Assembly (NCBI GenBank): GCA_001799195.1
Contig: MGSU01000314.1
Coordinates: 1-5,320 of the forward strand
Source: Deltaproteobacteria bacterium RIFOXYA12_FULL_61_11
Lineage (GTDB): Bacteria > Bdellovibrionota_F > JAHFAK01 > YA12-FULL-61-11
Length of the DNA stretch: 5,320 bases
Reading direction: 5' to 3'
The position numbers and the translations under genes are program-made. Numbering within the stretch: the stretch's first letter is position 1; each line of letters begins with the position of its first letter. Under the pieces are notes generated by a model, which was not told where the DNA came from, ran no database searches, and saw only the letters and a list, made by a program, of their open reading frames with translations. Below are positions 1 to 5,320 of this stretch, piece after piece.

Positions 1-1
1 A

Positions 2-91
2 CCTCCCACTGCACTGCTACTAACTCTGAGCATCCTCTTCCTGGCGCACTATCCTGATCTTCACGCGTTGATTCGCAGAGGGATCCGATAA
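2..91 (+). CDS. possible C-terminal end of a membrane protein (5' partial)
   Basis: This frame is open from the left edge to a TAA at 89-91, giving 29 residues. It has a hydrophobic stretch (roughly ALLLTLSILFLAHY) followed by a short basic tail ending LIRRGIR. A last membrane helix followed by a positively charged cytoplasmic tail is a common C-terminus for an integral membrane protein. The other two plus frames close earlier, at 19-21 and 55-57. The family cannot be named from so little; PlsY-like or glycosyltransferase-4-like enzymes end in a broadly similar way, but that is only a guess. The next gene starts 71 bp downstream on the same strand. An open frame of this length can occur by chance, so support is moderate at best. 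Confidence 0.4.
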   Translation, partial: PPTALLLTLSILFLAHYPDLHALIRRGIR

Positions 92-96
92 TTCCG

Positions 97-126
97 TTGC
101 GACTAGCCGAGTAGTCCTGGTATTCT
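97..126 (+). promoter_or_regulatory. weak candidate sigma-70 promoter for the phosphohexomutase gene
   Basis: TTGCGA at 97-102 and TATTCT at 121-126 are separated by 18 bp. Each matches the sigma-70 consensus hexamer at four of six positions. The site lies in the only non-coding stretch ahead of the ATG at 163 and would leave a leader of about 30 nt. The match is modest, and read-through from the upstream gene is equally possible. Confidence 0.2.
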
Positions 127-162
127 TGTGGGTCTCCAATAACGGGGGGCAATCGAGTACCT

Positions 163-1599
163 ATGAACCTTCGTTCCACGAGTGATGGATGGCGAGGAGT
201 CATCGCTGACACCTTCACCTTCGATAGCTTGACTACCTTGACCAGGGCCATCGCCGACTTCCTCGAGGGAGCAGAGGCTCCAACCTCCACGGTCGTGGTC
301 GGTTATGACCGGCGTTTCCTGTCCAAGACTTTCGCAGAACTTGCCGCAGCAGTCCTTGCCAGCTCTGGCCTACAGGTGCTGCTCTCCGACGACTTCGTGC
401 CGACCCCAGCCCTGACCTGGAACGTCAAGCAATTCAAGAGTCGAGGCGGAATCATGATCTCCGCCTCCCACAATCCCGCGATCTACAACGGCCTCAAGCT
501 CCGCGAAGCCTACGGAGGACCTCCTCTGGACCATACGGTTCGCTACATCAACGAGCGAGCCGAGCTCCTGCATCGCTCTCGTCGCGGACGAGCAACAAAA
601 GATTTCAATTCATTGCTGCGTCAAGGCAAGATCGAGCGCATCGATCTCAAAAATCCCTATCTGAAGCACCTCGAACAGGTGCTCGATCTCAATACCATCG
701 CCCAAGCGAGCCCCAAGGTATTCCTCGATCCGATGCACGGGGCAGGTACCGGCTACATCTCCACCATCCTGCGCCGTTGTGACTGCGAGGTCGTCGAAAT
801 ACATCAAGACCTCAATCCCTCCTTCGACGGGCATCCTCCAGAACCTCGGCGCGAGCATCTCACCGACCTGACTGAGCTCGTCAGGCGAACGAACTCCAAT
901 CGTCTCGTCCTGGGTCTCGCCAATGACGGCGATGCCGACCGTCTCGGCGCAATCGACGAGAATGGCGAGTATTTCAACACCAACTGGATCATCGCGCTCT
1001 TGCTCTGGCACCTCTATCGCCAGATCGGGGTGCGCGGCAACACCGTCAAATGCGTCGGCTCCTCGGATCTCATCCGTCGTATCGCGGAGCACCACGGCGC
1101 CCAATGTCTCGAGACCCCGGTTGGTTTCCGCTACATCGGTAAAGCCATGCTCGGCCGTAATGACATTCTGCTCGGAGGGGAAGAAAGCGGAGGAATAGGG
1201 TTTCCCCGCCACATCCATGACAAAGACGGCATCCTGGCCGGCCTGTACCTCCTCGAAGCTTGTGCACGGCGCTCCATGGGGCCCGCCGACCTGCTGACCG
1301 AGATCAACAATCAGCTCGGGTCGTACTTTCACGGCCGTCTGGACCTCAAACTCCAACGCGGTTCGGCACAACAAATCTTCGAACGCCTCCAACGTCAACG
1401 CCTCGAGACCATTCTCGGTCGTCAGATCGTCCGGACGGAACAACTCGACGGGCTCAAATACCGTTTCGAGGATGGGTCTTGGTTGTTACTTCGCCCCTCC
1501 CAGACCGAGCCTCTCATGCGTATCTATGCAGAGAGCCTCGGCGAGAACAAGGTCGAAGAGCTTCTCGAGGTAGGTCGTACAATCCTGCGCACACAATGA
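163..1599 (+). CDS. alpha-D-phosphohexomutase (phosphoglucomutase/phosphomannomutase family)
   Basis: This cytoplasmic enzyme interconverts hexose 1- and 6-phosphates through a phosphoserine and a bis-phosphorylated intermediate, supplying sugar phosphates for polysaccharide or cell-envelope synthesis. All family landmarks are present in the 478 residues. They are an N-terminal GWRG (residues 9-12), the phosphoserine loop SASHNP with Ser102, the Mg-binding DGDADR (255-260), the TPVGFRYIG loop (318-326), the sugar-binding GGEESGG (338-344) and the C-terminal phosphate-binding RPSQTEP (444-450). Length is normal and all four domains appear intact. The ATG at 163 is the only plausible start: an in-frame TAG lies at 112-114 and no other start codon follows it. 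The ribosome-binding site is weak (GAG at 155-157, or the G-run 144-149 further off). The phosphate loop has Gln447 where Gly or Asn is usual. Substrate (glucose, mannose or glucosamine phosphate) cannot be fixed from sequence alone. The stop overlaps the next start as ATGA. Confidence 0.95.
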   Translation: MNLRSTSDGWRGVIADTFTFDSLTTLTRAIADFLEGAEAPTSTVVVGYDRRFLSKTFAELAAAVLASSGLQVLLSDDFVPTPALTWNVKQFKSRGGIMISASHNPAIYNGLKLREAYGGPPLDHTVRYINERAELLHRSRRGRATKDFNSLLRQGKIERIDLKNPYLKHLEQVLDLNTIAQASPKVFLDPMHGAGTGYISTILRRCDCEVVEIHQDLNPSFDGHPPEPRREHLTDLTELVRRTNSNRLVLGLANDGDADRLGAIDENGEYFNTNWIIALLLWHLYRQIGVRGNTVKCVGSSDLIRRIAEHHGAQCLETPVGFRYIGKAMLGRNDILLGGEESGGIGFPRHIHDKDGILAGLYLLEACARRSMGPADLLTEINNQLGSYFHGRLDLKLQRGSAQQIFERLQRQRLETILGRQIVRTEQLDGLKYRFEDGSWLLLRPSQTEPLMRIYAESLGENKVEELLEVGRTILRTQ

Positions 1600-2894
1600 A
1601 GAAGTTCCAACCCCAATCCCTGGCGCAACTCTGTTGGATAACCTTCCTCGTCGTGGGTTGTGAGAATGAACCGACTACCTCGCCACCAACCAAAGAACCT
1701 CTCATCGATTCCACTACCTCCCGACCACCCTTGATCCTCGATCAGGACCTTCCCGAGGATCACGCTCTCGATCCCGTCGCCGAGCTCGCCCCAGGTGCCA
1801 TCGTGAGTACTGATCAAGGTAAGGATGGGTTCCTCGTGACCTGTGGGGTGATCAATACCGGGAGCACCATCAGTAAGGCCACCGAAGTTGTATGGTCTGC
1901 AGGCGAGGTTGAGTTAGGCAGACAACTCTTGCCCAGTGTAGAACCGGGTCAGACCTACAACTCGCACGATTTCGAGCTCTTGGTACCTTCGCCGACCGAT
2001 GGTGATACCCTCCTCGTTTTCACCGTAGACCCAGAGAATCTGGTCGAAGAAGTGGACGAACTGAACAATTCGACCAGTCTCCGGCTTTCTCCTCCTACAC
2101 AACCGGCAAGCTCCACCCAACCCGACCAGGGGGTGGTCCCAGTCCCCGACCAACAACCTTTTCCCATTGATCTCATGGCCCTTCCGCTCGAGATCCTCTC
2201 GAAAGAGAACACCCGATGGACGTTCGATAGCGGCGTAAAAAACCACGGGACCACGGCAAGCCCCTCTTTTACCGTACGTTGGATTATCACTCCTGAAGCG
2301 AGCCCAACCAACGAACGTACCGAAGAACGGCAACATGCTCCGGTTGGGTCAGGAACCACCATTCTCGGCGATCCCGCCACCGAATTCGAACATGTCTTTC
2401 TCACTGCCGGGGACTATCTGGTCTCGCTGCACCTGGATCCAGTTCACGCCTTGGGCGAAACCTTCCTCGAGAACAATACAGTTTCCCTAACCGTGACCAT
2501 TCCCGACGTGCTCGATCTCGCGATCGTGAAATTCGTGCCGACCACACTGGAGTACCTATCCAGCGCGCGCGTCTTGAAACTCTCGGTAGTCGTGGCCAAC
2601 CAGGGAACCCGCACCGTCGAAAAGGCCTCGATACACTGGTCCCGGCACTATTCGGGGAGCGACGCCTTGCCGATCGATTTGAGCACCACCGATTTCGGCC
2701 CCTTGTTACCCGGAGCAGAGGCATCGGTGACCCGCAGTACCACCCTCGAGCTCGGCGTGGGGTCGCACGAACTCCTCGCTGAAATCCTCTTGGGTACCGT
2801 AGTGGAATTCGGATCGGGCGCTCTCGCTGCCAACAATACCCGTACCTATCGGGTCGACATCAAGGCCGGTGGCCCCATACCTGTGTTGTGGTGA
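1596..2894 (+). CDS. secreted lipoprotein with three CARDB-like repeats
   Basis: This is a 432-residue exported lipoprotein. The N-terminus has basic MKK, a hydrophobic core and lipobox VVGC with Cys22 as the lipidated residue, then a Pro/Thr-rich linker. The mature part holds three similar beta-rich units at about 66-164, 191-301 and 306-421. Each has a central Asn/His-X-Gly turn (NTG 87-89, NHG 216-218, NQG 335-337), a 'PG' or 'AG' strand turn, and an ending that carries NN (LNN 156-158, ENN 292-294, ANN 412-414). This pattern is typical of CARDB domains, which are immunoglobulin-like modules of surface and adhesion-related proteins. A Pro/Gln-rich linker (165-190) separates units 1 and 2. 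The open frame continues upstream to 1260 inside the mutase gene, but the signal peptide fixes the start at 1596. The start overlaps the mutase stop (ATGA). The nearest SD-like GAGGTAGG (1567-1574) lies 21 nt away, which suggests translation by reinitiation. Ligand and role are unknown. Confidence 0.9.
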   Translation: MKKFQPQSLAQLCWITFLVVGCENEPTTSPPTKEPLIDSTTSRPPLILDQDLPEDHALDPVAELAPGAIVSTDQGKDGFLVTCGVINTGSTISKATEVVWSAGEVELGRQLLPSVEPGQTYNSHDFELLVPSPTDGDTLLVFTVDPENLVEEVDELNNSTSLRLSPPTQPASSTQPDQGVVPVPDQQPFPIDLMALPLEILSKENTRWTFDSGVKNHGTTASPSFTVRWIITPEASPTNERTEERQHAPVGSGTTILGDPATEFEHVFLTAGDYLVSLHLDPVHALGETFLENNTVSLTVTIPDVLDLAIVKFVPTTLEYLSSARVLKLSVVVANQGTRTVEKASIHWSRHYSGSDALPIDLSTTDFGPLLPGAEASVTRSTTLELGVGSHELLAEILLGTVVEFGSGALAANNTRTYRVDIKAGGPIPVLW

Positions 2895-2922
2895 TCTGCC
2901 AAGAACTTCGAGAGATGCAGGT

Positions 2923-3474
2923 TCAGGACTCTGGCACCGGTTCGACGGTTCGAACGGTTTCGACCGTGGGACGGGTCTTCCTGCCTCTCCTGCTCGAGGC
3001 CTTGAGCAAGGCCAGGACCTCGGGACGCCTCTCGGGAGGAATGGTTCGACCTTCCTCATCGATGATAGCTCTGCGATATTGCTGATAGTGCTTGCCGCAC
3101 AATCCATTCAGATAGGCTGCCCGCCCCTTGCAGTTCTCGATCTTGCACGGGCCTTTGTCTCTTTCCGACGGTGCCGGGACTTTCGACGGTTCCGTCCCCC
3201 GGGTTCTGGTACTCTTGACCTTCTGTTTTCTCGAGTTTTTTGGGGAGAGTTCAGTACCTTGACGAGGTTCCGTCGATGTAGCAACACTCGGTGTCTGTGA
3301 CTCCATTGTAGAACTGCGGGACTTCCTGATTCTCTTCACGAGCTTTGGTTCTGATGGTACAGGCTGAACAACGGCGGAAGTATCACGTAATTCGGTGAGT
3401 CCGCGTTGTTGCAGTTCGAGGACTTTCTGGGCAAGTGCATTGAGGAGAAGATCACCAATGTGTTTCCAGACCAT
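2923..3474 (-). CDS. small basic protein with C-x4-C-x10-C-x2-H putative zinc-binding motif
   Basis: The product has 183 residues and three parts. The N-terminal segment (about 1-30) is a likely amphipathic helix rich in Leu, Ala and Gln. A basic, Ser/Thr/Pro-rich and probably disordered linker follows (about 38-108). The third part is a compact motif with Cys110, Cys115, Cys126 and His129, followed by YQQYRR. The ligand spacing and the GLCGKHY core suggest one zinc-binding knuckle, possibly binding nucleic acid, then a charged tail with a TVE/TVR/TVE repeat (170-177). Similar short C-x4-C...G-x-C-x2-HY proteins with low-complexity basic linkers are, from memory, annotated as 'vegetative protein' in myxobacteria; I could not verify this. 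The start is well supported by GAGGTG four bases upstream of ATG. There is no signal peptide, so it is cytoplasmic. It converges with the CARDB lipoprotein gene across 28 bp with no convincing terminator between them. Confidence 0.8.
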   Translation of the reverse strand: MVWKHIGDLLLNALAQKVLELQQRGLTELRDTSAVVQPVPSEPKLVKRIRKSRSSTMESQTPSVATSTEPRQGTELSPKNSRKQKVKSTRTRGTEPSKVPAPSERDKGPCKIENCKGRAAYLNGLCGKHYQQYRRAIIDEEGRTIPPERRPEVLALLKASSRRGRKTRPTVETVRTVEPVPES

Positions 3475-3478
3475 TATT

Positions 3479-3484
3479 CACCTC
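3479..3484 (-). promoter_or_regulatory. strong ribosome-binding site of the zinc-motif protein gene
   Basis: On the minus strand this reads GAGGTG, four bases before the ATG at 3474-3472. It is among the best SD matches in the window and fixes the start of the 183-residue protein. Confidence 0.7.
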
Positions 3485-3505
3485 GTTAGTACAATGATAT
3501 CCAAG

Positions 3506-3519
3506 AGGGATTCTTCCCT
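3506..3519. repeat. short inverted repeat in the leader of the zinc-motif protein gene
   Basis: AGGGA (3506-3510) and TCCCT (3515-3519) form a perfect 5-bp stem with a 4-nt loop. It sits about 30 nt upstream of the start at 3474, just ahead of the ribosome-binding site. It could be a small leader hairpin, but inverted repeats this short are common by chance. Confidence 0.3.
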
Positions 3520-3592
3520 TCCTAACCAAAAGGTCATCAAACTTTCAGGTTTCTCACGAACGGAAAGTACACACGATGAGACCAAGAGACAA

Positions 3593-3614
3593 GAAGTATT
3601 CTATAACATACTTC
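3593..3614. repeat. 7-bp perfect inverted repeat in an AT-rich intergenic island
   Basis: GAAGTAT (3593-3599) and ATACTTC (3608-3614) are exact reverse complements around an 8-nt spacer. They lie in the markedly AT-rich part (about 3590-3660) of the 206-bp gap between the two minus-strand genes. The right arm overlaps the proposed -10 element at 3605-3610, so the repeat could be an operator. Part of the same arm (ATAC 3608-3611) can also pair with GTAT at 3618-3621. No known regulator site is recognised. Confidence 0.45.
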
Positions 3615-3632
3615 AATGTATATATTTTTCAA
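3605..3632 (-). promoter_or_regulatory. candidate promoter for the zinc-motif protein gene
   Basis: On the minus strand, TTGAAA (3632-3627) matches five of six -35 consensus bases. TATGTT (3610-3605) matches four of six -10 bases, with a 16-bp spacer. It lies in the AT-rich island between the lipoprotein stop at 3681 and the start at 3474. The implied leader is about 125 nt. The rest of the 3475-3680 gap shows no ORF or RNA gene that I can support, and no terminator with a U-tract for the upstream lipoprotein gene. Confidence 0.3.
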
Positions 3633-3680
3633 TTAGACATCCAATTCTTCGGCATATTGCACAACACACAGGCACTATTC

Positions 3681-4967
3681 TCAACGTTCGCACACTTCTC
3701 CGGAATAGTGTACTTCGACGAAGCAGCAATCCATACAATCGTACCGTTGATCATGATCCTCGAAGCGATCGCACGCATCGATGCAATCTGCCAAGGGGAA
3801 CTCTTCGGGATCCTCGACAAGAGGAGGAGTACCTTCCTGATCTGAGGAAACCTCCCCATCCGGTATTACTTGGGGTGCCTCACCTACCAAGGGCGGGAAT
3901 TTTGGATGCGGTGCGATCGTGCATACTCCGTACCCTTCAGTGCAGCGGTTGGCATCCCAACAGACCGGTTCCCCTCCGGTACTGTCCAAACGCCCCCCCA
4001 GACCATCGGTTCCCACGACCATCACGGTTCGAGAGGGAGCGGAAATGTCGTCGACCATGATCGCTTCGCCTTGCGGTTCGACCAGATGGTGGAGTTCGTC
4101 CCCCTTGATCGGTGTGCCGTCCGTATCTTTGGCCTCGGCATTGGTAAAGAGGAACGAGAGGCCGCGATCATTCTCGGCCAGGAAGAACCAATCGACGTGA
4201 TAATTGTCCTTCTGGAAATTGGGTCCCGGTTGTTCGTCGAAGATATGCCAACTGCCCATGGTACCAGCATCGTTCGAGGTGCCGTTGTAGAAGACAAAAT
4301 TCTCGAGCTCGATCGAGGGAGCCTTCATGGTCACGGTCATCACCCATAACGCGCCTGGTTCGGTCGTACCTTCGCGATAGCGATCATTGGTGAAGGTCAC
4401 GGAATCGGCCTTGGTCCCGGTGAGTACCAGGGCATAATCCATGCGGCCGGGAGAGGGTTGGCCCATGAGCGAGGGAATTTCTTCGTTTCCGCTCGCTCTC
4501 CACTCCAGGTAGCGTCCATCTTTGCGCTGGGGTTCGGTCGCTCTGGCTGCCTCGAGCATACCCCGCGCCATGGCGACCGAGAGATCGAGCACCGCGGCGG
4601 TCATTCCCACCGTGGATTTCGCGATATCATAGGCAAAGCTATCGCATTCGGTATCCTGTCTCAGAAGATAGGAGGTGTTAGAGAACGCAGCGGTATCCAG
4701 ATGCAGGGAATCGGCCGGCGGGATGGGGGGGAAAGCACTCGAGGGTAAGGCCGAGGAAGGTAGGGCTGAGGAAGGGAGAGCTCCAACCCCCGGTTGGAGA
4801 TAGGTCCTCGCTTGAGTGGAGTCGACCCTCAGTTTATTTGAGCCCTGGTAGACCGATTCCCCTACCGGACCCTCCTCCGAGGAGGAGGTCGTCTCGTTCT
4901 CGCCTGTACAACCACCGGCCAGGAGGAGCATGACTAAGAGAGAAAGATACCAGAAATGGTGTTGCAT
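3681..4967 (-). CDS. Cys-rich lipoprotein of unknown function
   Basis: This is a 428-residue exported protein with no family I recognise. The N-terminus is a hydrophobic signal ending in lipobox LAGGC (Cys20), followed by a Ser/Thr/Glu-rich linker. An ALPSS unit is repeated three times at 63-77. Residues 110-145 are helical-looking (AVLDLSVAMARGMLEAA). A beta-rich region follows (about 175-320) with several Trp and Tyr residues and acidic turns, including YNGTSNDAGTMGSWHIFD at 227-244. Beyond that, cysteines cluster: Cys336, 342 and 349, then after an acidic Pro-rich linker Cys395, 399, 411, 414, 415 and 427. The tail pattern C-x3-C-x11-C-x2-CC suggests a disulfide-rich or metal-binding mini-domain. 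The start is supported by AGGA (4978-4975 on this strand) seven bases ahead of the ATG, and by the signal peptide. It lies 30 bp behind the PduL gene, so the two probably share a transcript. Product role is unknown. Confidence 0.85.
   Translation of the reverse strand: MQHHFWYLSLLVMLLLAGGCTGENETTSSSEEGPVGESVYQGSNKLRVDSTQARTYLQPGVGALPSSALPSSALPSSAFPPIPPADSLHLDTAAFSNTSYLLRQDTECDSFAYDIAKSTVGMTAAVLDLSVAMARGMLEAARATEPQRKDGRYLEWRASGNEEIPSLMGQPSPGRMDYALVLTGTKADSVTFTNDRYREGTTEPGALWVMTVTMKAPSIELENFVFYNGTSNDAGTMGSWHIFDEQPGPNFQKDNYHVDWFFLAENDRGLSFLFTNAEAKDTDGTPIKGDELHHLVEPQGEAIMVDDISAPSRTVMVVGTDGLGGRLDSTGGEPVCWDANRCTEGYGVCTIAPHPKFPPLVGEAPQVIPDGEVSSDQEGTPPLVEDPEEFPLADCIDACDRFEDHDQRYDCMDCCFVEVHYSGEVCER
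4737..4781 (-). repeat. three tandem 15-bp units encoding ALPSS
   Basis: Units at 4767-4781, 4752-4766 and 4737-4751 each encode Ala-Leu-Pro-Ser-Ser in the lipoprotein's N-terminal linker. The peptide is identical in all three, but the DNA differs at several silent positions (GCT/GCC, CTC/CTA/TTA, CCT/CCC, TCC/TCG, TCA/TCG/AGT). The repeat is therefore old and kept at protein level, not a fresh slippage product. It probably acts as a flexible spacer between the membrane anchor and the folded part. Confidence 0.8.
4871..4888. repeat. 8-bp perfect inverted repeat in the early lipoprotein coding region
   Basis: CCTCCTCC (4871-4878) and GGAGGAGG (4881-4888) are exact reverse complements with 2 nt between them. 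They fall in codons for Ser-Ser-Glu-Glu in the linker just after the lipid anchor. The low-complexity codon run (TCC/TCG and GAG) explains the symmetry. A GC-rich hairpin here could slow early translation, but coincidence is the simplest reading. Confidence 0.4.
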
Positions 4968-4973
4968 GGTACA

Positions 4974-4979
4974 ATCCTA
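4974..4979 (-). promoter_or_regulatory. ribosome-binding site of the Cys-rich lipoprotein gene
   Basis: The minus strand reads TAGGAT here. Its AGGA core lies seven bases before the ATG at 4967-4965. It sits inside the 30-bp gap after the PduL stop, which leaves no room for a clear separate promoter and supports cotranscription. Confidence 0.55.
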
Positions 4980-4997
4980 CTTGTTGTGCTTCGCTTT

Positions 4998-5320
4998 TTA
5001 CCCTTGTTCAGGCAGGGAGTCGGTGGTCCCTGCTTCGAACACCCCTAAGCGGTCCCCGAGGTTGCGCGCAGAGGGAGTGAGGATGACCTCGGATCCCAGT
5101 ACGAGAATCCGGTGCTGCCGGTGAGCGAGCCGTACATCCTCTTCGGTGATCAATCGCTTCTTGGAACGACTATGACTATCCGAGACAAAGAGACCCCTTC
5201 GTGTTCCGTCGCGGGGCAGGAGTTCGGCTTGGTCGCCGGTACTCACCCCCGCGGCATTCGCCTCATCGGTATCGAGGTGTAAGTCCAACTCGTACCGGTC
5301 CGAGACCCGTACCAGAACCT
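4998..5320 (-). CDS. pduL: PduL-type phosphate acyltransferase, C-terminal part (5' end beyond window)
   Basis: PduL enzymes transfer an acyl group between CoA and phosphate (acyl-CoA + Pi to acyl-phosphate + CoA), in microcompartment-based diol or sugar degradation or in general acetate/propionate metabolism. The visible 106 residues begin VLVRVSDRYELDLHLDTDEA and continue NAAG...GDQAELL, which is the hallmark C-terminal motif of the family (PTAC domain). Its His (codon 5279-5277) is, to my knowledge, a zinc ligand in PduL structures. The frame is open to the right edge, so the gene continues outside. The TTG at 5288-5286 lies inside the conserved motif and is not the true start. About 70 residues follow the point where ordinary PduL proteins end. 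They include KKRLITEEDVRLAH and ILTPSARNLGDRLGVF, which resemble, from memory, tails of some microcompartment-associated proteins. The stop is TAA (5000-4998). A Cys-rich lipoprotein gene follows after 30 bp. Confidence 0.85.
   Translation of the reverse strand, partial: VLVRVSDRYELDLHLDTDEANAAGVSTGDQAELLPRDGTRRGLFVSDSHSRSKKRLITEEDVRLAHRQHRILVLGSEVILTPSARNLGDRLGVFEAGTTDSLPEQG

Noticed and set aside
610-1443. Long open frame on the minus strand (277 codons) inside the mutase gene
   Set aside because: It lies wholly antisense to a gene with all catalytic motifs. Its composition is what reverse translation of a GC-rich coding frame gives, and it has no recognisable motif.
1260-1595. Upstream extension of the CARDB lipoprotein frame
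   Set aside because: The frame is open within the mutase gene, but the signal peptide and lipobox begin at 1596. The upstream 112 residues are Arg/Pro-rich out-of-frame sequence.
2860-2970. Bidirectional terminator at the convergent gene ends
   Set aside because: Only small stems are visible (GGCC 2864-2867/2871-2874 and the GTTCGAAC palindrome 2948-2955), both inside coding sequence and without a U-tract on either strand.
3576-3845. Plus-strand ORF beginning in the AT-rich gap
   Set aside because: It has no Shine-Dalgarno, and about two thirds of it is antisense to the Cys-rich end of the lipoprotein gene.
3395-4060. Plus-strand open frame of 221 codons
   Set aside because: It overlaps the zinc-motif gene start, the intergenic gap and the Cys-rich lipoprotein in antisense. 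It has no ribosome-binding site and no coherent protein features.
4921-5124. Plus-strand ORF preceded by a perfect-looking AGGAGGAGC-ATG
   Set aside because: The SD-like bases are the reverse complement of Leu-Leu-Ala codons in the lipoprotein signal peptide. The ORF runs antisense through two supported genes, and its product looks random.
5286-5288. TTG as the start of the PduL protein
   Set aside because: The ten codons before it (VLVRVSDRYE) match the conserved PduL sequence in the same frame, so translation starts beyond the window.

Overview
The window is moderately GC-rich, densely coding bacterial DNA. Two of its proteins start with lipoprotein signal peptides that have a clear lipobox. 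The residue after each lipid-bearing cysteine is Glu or Thr, not Asp, which fits an outer-membrane lipoprotein in a Gram-negative cell. Secreted CARDB-type and Cys-rich lipoproteins, a small C-x4-C-x10-C-x2-H protein of a kind I associate with Myxococcota and relatives, and a PduL-type phosphotransacylase together suggest a former-deltaproteobacterial lineage. This placement is an inference with low confidence; no rRNA or marker gene is present.

Left half, plus strand: the window opens with what may be the last 29 codons of a membrane protein (2-91). A complete alpha-D-phosphohexomutase (phosphoglucomutase/phosphomannomutase family, 163-1599) follows, with all four family motifs. Its stop codon overlaps, as ATGA, the start of a lipoprotein (1596-2894) built from three CARDB-like beta-sandwich repeats. 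No Shine-Dalgarno lies close to the lipoprotein start, so the two are probably translationally coupled.

Right half, minus strand: transcription runs toward the first pair and converges on it at a 28-bp gap (2895-2922). From the right edge inward there is the C-terminal part of a PduL-type phosphate acyltransferase (4998-5320, cut by the window edge), then 30 bp, then a Cys-rich lipoprotein of unknown function (3681-4967), which looks like the same operon. After a 206-bp gap containing an AT-rich island comes a small basic putative zinc-binding protein (2923-3474), which has a strong ribosome-binding site and possibly its own promoter.

Functionally, the window pairs sugar-phosphate metabolism with an exported adhesion-like protein on one strand, and acyl-phosphate/acyl-CoA metabolism with another exported protein on the other. 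No mobile element, tRNA, rRNA, CRISPR array or bacterial microcompartment shell gene is visible. The most noteworthy points are the PduL fragment with its C-terminal extension and unusual neighbour, the Cys-rich lipoprotein, and the orphan zinc-binding protein.
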